Shown here in pieces: positions 24,229 through 31,711 of a stretch of DNA of 38,915 nt; the stretch's first letter is position 1, and each line of letters opens with the position of its first letter. A program made the translations under genes and the position numbers. The stretch is from JAJRXG01 sp964640065 (GTDB lineage: Bacteria > Bacteroidota > Bacteroidia > Chitinophagales > Saprospiraceae), in NCBI GenBank assembly GCA_964640065.1, contig CAZXIE010000020.1:1-38915 (forward strand). The letters are read 5' to 3'. A model generated the notes under the pieces. That model had not been told where the DNA came from, made no database searches, and saw only the letters and a list, made by a program, of their open reading frames with translations.

Positions 24229-26343
24229 TTAGTCAACCAAAGCTAAGAATTCAGATTCAGTCAGTATCTGTACAGTGCCTATAGCTTCTGCTTTTTTTAG
24301 TTTGGAACCTGCTTTTTCTCCGACTACGAGTATGTCGAGATTAGAACTTACGGCACTTATGTTTTTGGCTCCCATGTTTTCGGCCAACTTCTTGGCTTCA
24401 TTTCTTGTCATCTCTTGTAGTGATCCTGTAAAGAGTATTGTCTTATCTCGAAGAGGAGCATCTGCGGCTACCTCGATTGGTTTGTCTTCTTCGGTTTGAT
24501 AGACATTGACGCCAAAGCTTTCTAGTTTTTGTAAGAGAGCGATGTTCTCTTCGCGGCTATAAAAGTCGATCACATTATTAGCCACTACTGGGCCTATATC
24601 CTTGATCGCAGTAAACTCTTCAATAGTCCATGACTGTAGGTCATAAACAGAAGATATATGCTCCGCTAGGATTTTAGAAGCCTTCTTGCCAAGGTGATGT
24701 ATGCTTAAGCTATAGAGTAGTCTCGCCAGAGTGTTCTCTTTGGCTTTGTTGATCGCTGATTCTAATTTGTCAGCGGATTTTGATCCAAAACCTTCGAGAT
24801 TAGATATCGCGATGTAGTCAAGGTTATAAATATCGGCGATGTCTTTTACCCATCCGAGTTCAAAGAACCTCTCCACATAGGACTTGCCAAATCCATCAAT
24901 GTCCATGGCATCTTTGGAAACATGGAAGATGATCTTCTGGACTGTTTGTTTTCCGCAAGTACAGTTAGGGCACCTCCATGCAGCCTCGCCTTCTGCCTGA
25001 GATAACTCAACTCTACCCTCTTCATCGAATGGGCAGATTTTTGGAAATTCGATCTCCTGCTCTTTGCCAGTCCGTAGATCTGGAAGAGACTTCACGATAT
25101 AAGGAATAACATCTCCTGCTCGCTCGATGATGATCCGATCTCCTATACGCAAGTCTTTAGATGAGATAAACTCAGCATTATGGAGTGATATAGAAGAGAC
25201 GGTTACACCAGCAAGCTTCGTGGGAGTCACCTTGGCTACTGGAGTTATGGAGCCAATCTTTCCTACTTGATATTCTACTTGCTCTAAAGTTGTAGTGGCC
25301 TGCTTAGCTTTGAACTTATAGGCGATGGCCCATTTGGGATGGTGCTGTGTATATCCACATTTTTCTTGGATCTCTCTAGAGTTCACTTTGACCACCATGC
25401 CATCTATCTCATAAGGGTAGGCTTCCCGTTTTTCTTCCCATGAGACTACTTTTTGGATAACTTCATCTATGTTTTCACATAGAAGTTCTGCCGGATCCTC
25501 TAACTTAAAACCAAGTTCATAGAGGAGTTCGATCTGTTGTTGATGAGTGTTAATTCTGTTAAGGCAGTCCTGACCATCTTGATCAACCGCATATCCGAGT
25601 TGATATAAAAAGACTTCTATTCCTCTGTCTCTAGTCTCCGATGGTTTTTTCATGCGCAGTCCTCCTGCTGCAGAGTTTCGGGGGTTAGCAAAGAGAGTTT
25701 GACCTTTAGATTTTCTTACTTCATTAAGCTGATCAAAAGTTGTTTTTCGGATGACTGCTTCTCCCCTGAGCTCGGCGCGAAAGATTCCCTCTTTTGAAAA
25801 GGGAACATGAAGAGGCACTGATGACAGCGTCTTTATATTGAGACTGATATCTTCTCCTCTAACGCCATTTCCTCTTGTAGCAGCTCTTACGTATTTGTCA
25901 TCCTCGTATACAATTGCCACACTACCTCCATCAAACTTTGGCTCCAAGCAGTAAGAGATCTGATCTTCAGATGATAGTCCTGCCAGTTTTTTTATCTGCT
26001 CATCAAATTTTCTAAGATCCTCTCCATTATAGGAGTTGTCTAAGGACAACATGGGAGTGAGATGTTCGACTGTCTCAAAGTTTTCAGTGAGATCACTGGT
26101 CACTCTTTGAGTCGGACTATCTGTAGTTATTAATCCTGGATTCTGTCGCTCTATTTCTTCTAGTTGCTTATAGAGAAAGTCATAGTCAGTGTCTGATATC
26201 ACAGGATCGTATTGGATACTATATTTCCATTCGTGATATCTCAAAACATCCTTCAGCGTATCAATGTCAAGAGCTGTTGCCGTGGTCTTGAGATATGCCT
26301 TACTTAACTTGTAATATTCGTCCTCAGTTCGGTTAAGGTGCAT
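24229..26343 (-). CDS. ligA: NAD+-dependent DNA ligase
   Basis: It seals nicks in DNA during replication and repair using NAD+. The 704 residues comprise domain Ia (NAD-binding YYKLSKAYL and YHEWKY helices), the adenylation domain with the nucleophile K136 in EPKFDG, the OB-fold, the zinc finger (about 437-463), helix-hairpin-helix repeats (about 500-590) and a C-terminal BRCT domain (about 628-704). The zinc finger is unusual. The expected Cys-x2-Cys is CPFD (C437, D440), while the second half, CPNCTC, has an additional Cys (C458, C461, C463), so one ligand is Asp or has moved. It lies 11 bases downstream of the acyltransferase gene. Confidence 0.96.
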   Translation of the reverse strand: MHLNRTEDEYYKLSKAYLKTTATALDIDTLKDVLRYHEWKYSIQYDPVISDTDYDFLYKQLEEIERQNPGLITTDSPTQRVTSDLTENFETVEHLTPMLSLDNSYNGEDLRKFDEQIKKLAGLSSEDQISYCLEPKFDGGSVAIVYEDDKYVRAATRGNGVRGEDISLNIKTLSSVPLHVPFSKEGIFRAELRGEAVIRKTTFDQLNEVRKSKGQTLFANPRNSAAGGLRMKKPSETRDRGIEVFLYQLGYAVDQDGQDCLNRINTHQQQIELLYELGFKLEDPAELLCENIDEVIQKVVSWEEKREAYPYEIDGMVVKVNSREIQEKCGYTQHHPKWAIAYKFKAKQATTTLEQVEYQVGKIGSITPVAKVTPTKLAGVTVSSISLHNAEFISSKDLRIGDRIIIERAGDVIPYIVKSLPDLRTGKEQEIEFPKICPFDEEGRVELSQAEGEAAWRCPNCTCGKQTVQKIIFHVSKDAMDIDGFGKSYVERFFELGWVKDIADIYNLDYIAISNLEGFGSKSADKLESAINKAKENTLARLLYSLSIHHLGKKASKILAEHISSVYDLQSWTIEEFTAIKDIGPVVANNVIDFYSREENIALLQKLESFGVNVYQTEEDKPIEVAADAPLRDKTILFTGSLQEMTRNEAKKLAENMGAKNISAVSSNLDILVVGEKAGSKLKKAEAIGTVQILTESEFLALVD

Positions 26344-26354
26344 GTATGTTCTAA

Positions 26355-26900
26355 TTAAAAAACGCCGTCTTCGGGATTCTTCCCTTTGATGCCTTTGAAT
26401 AAATTTCTTATTTCTTCTACTTCAGAAAGTCCATCACCACGCATATACATCAAGGGCATGATTCTGATTTCTTTCCTCTCATAGTCAAAGGTAATCGGAA
26501 GTACACCGGCACCGCTTTCTACAGCGATATAATAAAACCCCGTCTTGAATTTTTCTGTTCGCTTTCGTGTTCCTTCAGGAGTAATAAGAACGTAGTGCTT
26601 CTTATTCGTCTTGAAGTCTATGACGGCTTCAGTGACTATATTTTGATTCTTCGATCTATCTACTGGTCTTCCGCCTAGATACTTCATAATAAAACCTAGT
26701 GGCCATCTGAATAAAGACGCTTTCGCATAATACTTCGCCTCGATATTCTGCCAGAACTTTACCAGTATACCTAGAGGAAAATCCCAATTGGAAGTATGTG
26801 GCGCAACTATTAAAATCAAGTGGTTTACTTCATGAGGAAACCGGCCAACTAACTTCCAACCTATGAGATGAAAAACTCTTTTTGTTATGCCACCAATCAT
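26355..26900 (-). CDS. 1-acyl-sn-glycerol-3-phosphate acyltransferase family protein (PlsC fold)
   Basis: A 181-residue LPLAT/PlsC acyltransferase. The catalytic Hx4D motif is APHTSNWDFPLG (His and Asp four apart), followed by GGRPVDRSK and the PEGTR motif used for phosphate binding. It lacks the long N-terminal membrane anchor of larger PlsC proteins, so it may be a peripheral membrane enzyme. It transfers an acyl group to a lysophospholipid or a related lipid; the exact acceptor is unknown. An unusually good Shine-Dalgarno AGGAGG is found 8 bases before the ATG. It is the first gene of the run down to recO. Confidence 0.88.
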   Translation of the reverse strand: MIGGITKRVFHLIGWKLVGRFPHEVNHLILIVAPHTSNWDFPLGILVKFWQNIEAKYYAKASLFRWPLGFIMKYLGGRPVDRSKNQNIVTEAVIDFKTNKKHYVLITPEGTRKRTEKFKTGFYYIAVESGAGVLPITFDYERKEIRIMPLMYMRGDGLSEVEEIRNLFKGIKGKNPEDGVF

Positions 26901-27281
26901 GATAATTGCCTCCTACGACCAAAGTTAATCAACTCATTTTCTTTGTTATTTTCAGTAACCAACTAAAAATTGATATTCTGTAATCTTGACATATCAAGGG
27001 TATACCTCCACTTTTAAACATGACGGACACCATAATGCTTAAAAACAGATATACCATTTGGCGAATATATTGTAGCGTGACATTGAACAACTTACATCAT
27101 TTTGAATGATACATAACATTTTATCAATATGTGTATTAAACTGTAAAACAGACATATGCATACTCTTGCTCATGTAAAAATTATACTCTCAAATGTGGAA
27201 AAAAAAGAGGTCTATAAATTCTGAGAGATGGTGTTTTACTTATCTTGGCACCTGTAATAGTCCCTTACGTATAAACATCCT
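26901..27281. other. AT-rich intergenic region without genes
   Basis: This 381-base gap separates the divergent acyltransferase operon and the TPR gene. It is much richer in A and T than the coding DNA, carries no open frame with coding character on either strand, and shows no tRNA-like or terminator-like fold that I could find. It presumably holds promoters in both directions and possibly regulator sites. Confidence 0.6.
26909..26927 (-). promoter_or_regulatory. Strong Shine-Dalgarno and possible -7 element of the acyltransferase operon
   Basis: The minus strand carries AGGAGG (26909-26914) 8 bases before the start codon, a strong ribosome binding site that most genes here lack. TAACTTTG (26920-26927) matches TAnnTTTG, but it would place the transcription start on the Shine-Dalgarno itself, and no -33 box is visible. 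The ribosome site is better supported than the promoter. Confidence 0.45.
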
Positions 27282-28688
27282 ATGGATAGTAGAACGAAAG
27301 TTTCACTTGATCTAATGACGTTCATTGAAGAATACGAGAGCAACATGCAAAAAGGTGTTGTCAGATATCTCAGTGATCGCGAATATCAAGATATAATCAG
27401 CTACTACGAAGAGGAAGGCGAATTCCAACAAGCAATCAATGTTATAGACACTGCCATAGTCCAGTATTCTTTTCGGTCAGACTACTTAGCACTTAAAGCT
27501 AGGATGTTGATCAAACAAGGACTGATGTATGATGCAATGGAAGTGATAGAGAAGGCTGAAGTGATGGCGCCTGCCGATATCGAGTTACAGCTGCTCAAAG
27601 TGAATATATATATCCACACAAAGCAACTGGACGATGCGATTATATTGATAGAAGATCTTAAGTCTTTTGCTTCAAAACAGGATCTCGAAGATATCCTTGT
27701 TGCTGAGTCATATTTTTACGAGAATGTGCAAGAGTTTGAGTTGATGTTTCAATGCTTGAAAAATGCACTCGTGCTGAACCCTGATCATCAGGAAGCACTT
27801 CATCTCATGGCTGCAAGTGTAGAGCAAAGTAAAAACTTTGAAGAAAGCATCTTGCTTCATAATATCATCGTAGATAATCATCCTTATAATTATCTGGCTT
27901 GGTTTAATCTTGGTCATTCTCTAGCTAATGTTGGAGAGTATGAGAAAGCGATCGATGCTCTAGAATATTCCTACATCATCAATCCGCAATTTGAAGCGGG
28001 ATATCTTGACTGTGCGGATCGATGCATGGATCAAACGAAATACGATCAAGCACTCGACATCTATAATGAGTACCTGCACATGTTTGGTGCTGACTTCGAT
28101 CTGATGATGTCTATATCAGAATGTCAATACGAACTTGGATTAGTTGACAAAGCCAAGAGATCTTTGTTCAAAGCGATCGAGATGGATGCTTACAGTGATG
28201 AGGCTTACTTCCTCCTTGCTAAGTGTTACATGGACAATAAGGATTGGAGAAGTGCGGTCAAGGTTTTACGCAAGTCCATCTCTTTAGAGTGTAATGTAGA
28301 AGAGTACTATCATGCACTTGGTAAGTGCTATGTATCTCTTAAAGATAAAGGTCGTGCTATCCACTATCTCAAGCGCGCCGCGACTACTGGAAGCGAGCTA
28401 GCATCATACTGGGAAGACCTCGTACTATACTTGATAAGTCATCACGAGTATGCACAAGCACTAGACTGTATAACTGAAAGTGCTCAGTATACTTTCAGCT
28501 ATAGATTACAATATCTAGAGGCTGCTTGTCATATCGGTCTTTCGAATATCAAAAAAGGTTTAAGGCTTCTAGAAGAAGCACTTTTAGAATCATATAGAGA
28601 CCATATTGTTCTTAATGAAACTCACTCTCTCATTTATGATCAGAAAGATGTGGTATCGATCATCCACTACTACAAAGACAACTACTAG
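27282..28688 (+). CDS. Tetratricopeptide repeat (TPR) protein
   Basis: A 468-residue protein made almost wholly of TPR helical hairpins, at least eight and probably ten. Good copies include LAWFNLGHSLANVGEYEKAI, AYFLLAKCYMDNKDWRSAV and YYHALGKCYVSLKDKGRAI, with the usual W/L-G-Y-A-P pattern at 34-residue spacing. There is no signal peptide, membrane segment or enzymatic domain, so it is a cytoplasmic scaffold; its partner is unknown. An acidic N-terminal ~45 residues precede the repeats. It is a single-gene unit with its own intrinsic terminator. Similar ~470-residue TPR proteins are common in Bacteroidota. Confidence 0.92.
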   Translation: MDSRTKVSLDLMTFIEEYESNMQKGVVRYLSDREYQDIISYYEEEGEFQQAINVIDTAIVQYSFRSDYLALKARMLIKQGLMYDAMEVIEKAEVMAPADIELQLLKVNIYIHTKQLDDAIILIEDLKSFASKQDLEDILVAESYFYENVQEFELMFQCLKNALVLNPDHQEALHLMAASVEQSKNFEESILLHNIIVDNHPYNYLAWFNLGHSLANVGEYEKAIDALEYSYIINPQFEAGYLDCADRCMDQTKYDQALDIYNEYLHMFGADFDLMMSISECQYELGLVDKAKRSLFKAIEMDAYSDEAYFLLAKCYMDNKDWRSAVKVLRKSISLECNVEEYYHALGKCYVSLKDKGRAIHYLKRAATTGSELASYWEDLVLYLISHHEYAQALDCITESAQYTFSYRLQYLEAACHIGLSNIKKGLRLLEEALLESYRDHIVLNETHSLIYDQKDVVSIIHYYKDNY

Positions 28689-28733
28689 AATTTATTTGAA
28701 TTATATATACTCAATTCAATAACCAAAACTGGA

Positions 28734-28765
28734 GGCTGTTATCACCTAGATAACAGCCTTTTTTT
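28734..28765 (+). terminator. Intrinsic terminator of the TPR gene
   Basis: A perfect 10-base-pair stem, GGCTGTTATC (28734-28743) with GATAACAGCC (28749-28758), and a 5-base loop, followed by seven T residues. It lies 46 bases after the TPR stop codon. Confidence 0.92.
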
Positions 28766-28806
28766 ATTCACTTCCGTAAATGCTAAATGGTGGTGACTTT
28801 GGGGCA

Positions 28807-28841
28807 TAAAAAAAGCCCATCCCAATTGCTCGGGATGAGCT
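28807..28841 (-). terminator. Intrinsic terminator of the sigma/MscS/DUF3078 operon
   Basis: On the minus strand AGCTCATCCC pairs with GGGATGGGCT (10 pairs, one of them G-U) around an 8-base loop and is followed by seven T residues. It lies about 105 bases after the DUF3078 stop codon and faces the TPR terminator. Confidence 0.88.
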
Positions 28842-28946
28842 CTGATATCAACGAAAAATAAATCGGTTATATCAAATGTATGCCGCTAAACTTGATAAAT
28901 CAATTATCGCGACTCTTTTCTTTCAATTTAGGCGTATACCCTTGAT

Positions 28947-29861
28947 TTATAGCGCGTAAGAAAGACCGAAGTTGTAATATGTTTGAGTATCAATAGACTC
29001 AAACTCAGCATTTCTTAGACCAAATCCTAGGTTCACTCCGATACCGCCCGCTAAAGTGTACGTAAGATTATTCAACCAAGTGTACTCAAATAATGTAGGC
29101 TGACCTTCAGACGTACCTGAATAAGGTAAGAAGGAAGTAAGAGTAGACGACCATGCTAGTCCTCCTGGGAACTCGTGTGTATAATCCGCTCTAATCTTTG
29201 CACCAAGAGCCCCTTCTGAAGATACACCATCAACACTTGAAAAAGCGATGTGGTAGTTAAGTGGGTGTATAACAACAACTAGATCTGGGCTTGGCGTCCA
29301 AGTTACTCCAACACCTATGTCAAGTACACCAGGATTAAAAAAGTTACCTACTGAAGTATTAAGTTCTCCAAGTGCCGATAAAGCCCAATTGTCACTTATG
29401 TTTTTACCATAGAGTGAAGAAAGGTTTAAAAGGTCAGTGTTTCTGTCAAATCCTGTTCCGATCGCATCGTCATTAGTATCAGGATCCACACCCTGCCATC
29501 CGAGAGTAACTACACCCTTGTTTCTCCAAAAGCTTCCTTCATTGATACTATTCGCAAAACCAGTAAGTCCAATACCTAAGGCTGAAGTTGAAGAGTTAGG
29601 GTTAGCACTACCTGCCCAGTTAGACTGGTTACCAAGATTGAATCCAACGCTTCCTAATAGGCCTGTCTGCCATCCGCCTAGGATATCAAGCTGACCATTG
29701 ATGCCATCTATCTCTCCTTGAAGAGCGTCGGCTTGAGCTTGAGCTTCAGCTTGCTGAGCTTCAAGAGTTGCCATCTTTTCTTTTAGTTCCATGACGGACT
29801 CTTGCCCCATCAGTCCAAAGGACACAAATGCCGCCATTAAAAATGTAAATGTCAATTTCAT
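28947..29861 (-). CDS. DUF3078 family outer-membrane protein
   Basis: A 304-residue exported protein. A signal peptide (about 1-18, ending SFGLMGQ) is followed by a short Ala/Gln-rich coiled coil (about 22-55: KEKMATLEAQQAEAQAQADAL), then a barrel domain. The barrel opens with the DUF3078 hallmark GFNLGNQSNWAGSANPNSS and contains GVVTLGWQGV and a DRNTDLLNLSSLYGK segment. The last strand, YYNFGLSYAL, is a typical barrel end. Function is unknown; the family is specific to Bacteroidota. It is the last gene of a minus-strand operon headed by a sigma factor, 54 bases after the MscS-like gene, and ends at a clear terminator. Confidence 0.9.
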   Translation of the reverse strand: MKLTFTFLMAAFVSFGLMGQESVMELKEKMATLEAQQAEAQAQADALQGEIDGINGQLDILGGWQTGLLGSVGFNLGNQSNWAGSANPNSSTSALGIGLTGFANSINEGSFWRNKGVVTLGWQGVDPDTNDDAIGTGFDRNTDLLNLSSLYGKNISDNWALSALGELNTSVGNFFNPGVLDIGVGVTWTPSPDLVVVIHPLNYHIAFSSVDGVSSEGALGAKIRADYTHEFPGGLAWSSTLTSFLPYSGTSEGQPTLFEYTWLNNLTYTLAGGIGVNLGFGLRNAEFESIDTQTYYNFGLSYAL

Positions 29862-29915
29862 CTTAATATGAATTTTAGTTATAGAGTTTGAATATTAAAT
29901 TACCTAGTTATGAGT

Positions 29916-30746
29916 CTATCCTTCTTCTAATTTTTTGTCAGAAGAGTAAATAGCAACTTTTTCGTTGAGCAGGTACTTAAGAGGGAAGATTACCCTCTTA
30001 TCCGGTGTTGCAATAGTGATACTTGTTTTATCGAGCATAGTTACCTGACCTCGTTGGTCACCTATCTCGATAATATCTCCGACACTCACCTTATCTTTTG
30101 TATAAAGTGAGGATAGAAAATTAGAAACCACATCACGAGATGCTAGCCCATAGCCTATAGCAAAGGCAAGAACTCCTCCCGCGATAATAATGGATATATT
30201 TTGTTGTAAAAACGTAGTGTTAATCTCTGCTTGTTCTATAGCAAGTATGACTACGTTTATAAATAGAAAGTAAAAAAGAAATGTCCCGATAATCTTTGAT
30301 GACGGGATCCCAAGAGATCCTAATGTGGCTTCAATCACTGAGCGAATTAGTTCTGCTAGCAGTGTACCGAAGATCAAGAAAACAAAGGCTACTAACAGTT
30401 TAGGAAGGAAGTTGAACATATCAACTACCAACTGAGATATCGACTCCATCTGGAGGATATCCGCCGCAAAAATTAGAAAGAAAAGTAAAATGATATAGTA
30501 AAAGAACTTAGCTACTATGGCACTAATCTTAATGTCGATATTGGCTTTATTGATAAAGTCTATATCGTTTAGCTTCTGTCCGAAGCTATCAATCTTAATC
30601 TTCTCAAGTATCTTTTTAACTACACGAGCTATAATTCTAGCAATGATTAATCCAAGAATGACCATGACGATCGCTCCGATTAACCTAGGTAGAAATTGTG
30701 AGGCTTGTTCCAAAAGTTTATTAAATGTATCAGACAGCAGGTTCAT
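29916..30746 (-). CDS. Small MscS-like mechanosensitive channel
   Basis: A 276-residue membrane protein. Hydrophobic segments lie at about 18-42, 78-100, 112-135, 145-165 and 180-205. Repeats of the 'conserved TM helix' type seen in MscS relatives occur twice (FLPRLIGAIVMVILGLIIARI and FLPKLLVAFVFLIFGTLLAEL). The pore-like segment is IIIAGGVLAFAIGYGLASRDVVSNFLSSLY, followed by KVSVGDIIEIGDQRGQV, the MscS beta-domain start. It ends soon after this and lacks the C-terminal cage domain. It lies 36 bases downstream of the 72-residue protein in the sigma-factor operon and is clearly different from the 448-residue MscS at 16612. Confidence 0.9.
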   Translation of the reverse strand: MNLLSDTFNKLLEQASQFLPRLIGAIVMVILGLIIARIIARVVKKILEKIKIDSFGQKLNDIDFINKANIDIKISAIVAKFFYYIILLFFLIFAADILQMESISQLVVDMFNFLPKLLVAFVFLIFGTLLAELIRSVIEATLGSLGIPSSKIIGTFLFYFLFINVVILAIEQAEINTTFLQQNISIIIAGGVLAFAIGYGLASRDVVSNFLSSLYTKDKVSVGDIIEIGDQRGQVTMLDKTSITIATPDKRVIFPLKYLLNEKVAIYSSDKKLEEG

Positions 30747-30782
30747 AATAGCAGTTGTTGGTGAGTGATATTTATTTGTATT

Positions 30783-31001
30783 CTATTCCGCAGTTTCTTC
30801 TTCGCCAGATTGTAGTTTATTTGATAAAGCAGAGCTTCCAACTATAGTCGAAAATATTTTAGGTATGTAAAGTTCAAATAGGTCACCTATTAGGTCCCAC
30901 ATTCCCTTCCTTTTGACCACGTTATTCTTGATCTTATCAGAAGACTTTTCAAACTGCTGCTCCATCTCTTCTTCAAGACGCCGAAAGTTATTCTTCTCCA
31001 T
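30783..31001 (-). CDS. Small hydrophilic/amphipathic protein in sigma-factor operon (72 aa)
   Basis: The N-terminal half is highly charged and helical (FRRLEEEMEQQFEKSSDKIKN). The C-terminal half carries an amphipathic segment, MWDLIGDLFELYIPKIFSTIVG, and an acidic tail. I know of no named family; similar small proteins with an 'IGDLxELYxPK' stretch seem to accompany sigma factors in this phylum, which is recollection only. It has no clear transmembrane helix and no zinc motif, so it does not look like a standard anti-sigma factor. It lies between the sigma gene (35 bases) and the MscS-like gene (36 bases), so it is part of the operon. Confidence 0.75.
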   Translation of the reverse strand: MEKNNFRRLEEEMEQQFEKSSDKIKNNVVKRKGMWDLIGDLFELYIPKIFSTIVGSSALSNKLQSGEEETAE

Positions 31002-31036
31002 CGGTTAAATTTTAAAAATTCTTGGGGTTACGGTTG

Positions 31037-31630
31037 TCATGCGGCATATAGTGAATCATGAACTTTCACGAATCTCATCTTGGCTCTCTTGATTTGCATC
31101 TTGATAGCACTTTCTGTTTTATTTATCACAGCACAAATCTCCTTGATCGACATACCATCTAGGTACTTCATCATCAAGACTGACTTGTCGTCTGGTGGTA
31201 TTTTATCTAATATTTGTTTGAGCCTTTCTATACGAACTTCGAGCAATACTTTATCTTCTATCTCATCTGCTACACCTTCAAACTGACTTACATCCTCGTA
31301 AGACTGACTTTTGTCTTTCTTCCTCTTACGGATAAAATCGATGCAAAAGTTGTATGTGATAGAATACACCCAAGTTGAAAATTTTGACTTTCCGCTGAAC
31401 TTTGACAGGTTCAGAAGAATCTTCATCATAACATCTTGAGTTGCATCTTGCGCTAGACCATCTTCTTTAAGAATAGTCAAGCACTTCCCGTAGATCTTTG
31501 CAGAGTAGCGGGAATAAAGTATTTCGAAGTAGTAGTCGCTTTGGGTTCGCAGGTATTCTTTAACTACTTCTTCATCTGTTAGCGTTGCTCTTTCACTGCT
31601 AGACAATACCGCAAAGAGAAACTTTAACAT
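31037..31630 (-). CDS. RNA polymerase sigma factor, sigma-70 family (ECF type)
   Basis: A 197-residue ECF-type sigma factor. Region 2 covers about residues 30-100, with YFEILYSRYSAKIYGKCL, a core-binding AQDATQDVMMKILL helix and FSTWVYSITYNFCIDFIRKRK for -10 recognition. Region 4 covers about 130-190, with IPPDDKSVLMMKYLDGMSIKEI and the helix-turn-helix IKEICAVINKTESAIKMQIKRAKMRF. No anti-sigma gene of the FecR or ChrR type follows. It heads an operon with a small protein, an MscS-like channel and a DUF3078 protein, suggesting a role in envelope or osmotic stress (inference). Its promoter must lie in the 81-base gap shared with the divergent peptidase gene. Confidence 0.93.
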   Translation of the reverse strand: MLKFLFAVLSSSERATLTDEEVVKEYLRTQSDYYFEILYSRYSAKIYGKCLTILKEDGLAQDATQDVMMKILLNLSKFSGKSKFSTWVYSITYNFCIDFIRKRKKDKSQSYEDVSQFEGVADEIEDKVLLEVRIERLKQILDKIPPDDKSVLMMKYLDGMSIKEICAVINKTESAIKMQIKRAKMRFVKVHDSLYAA

Positions 31631-31663
31631 AACTAGGGTTTAGACGCACAAAGATGAGAAAGT

Positions 31664-31671
31664 TACTTTTG
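31664..31671 (+). promoter_or_regulatory. Candidate -7 element for the M28 peptidase gene
   Basis: TACTTTTG is an exact match to TAnnTTTG and lies 41 bases before the peptidase ATG. A TTTA at about 21 bases upstream could serve as the -33 box. It sits in the 81-base gap shared with the divergent sigma-factor gene. Confidence 0.45.
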
Positions 31672-31711
31672 ACAGAGTAAAAATTCAGCAAATAGTGACA
31701 AAAACTTAGCA

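Noticed and set aside
30783..31001. Reading the 72-residue protein as an anti-sigma factor
   Set aside because: It has no transmembrane helix, no zinc motif and no known anti-sigma domain; only its position suggests it.
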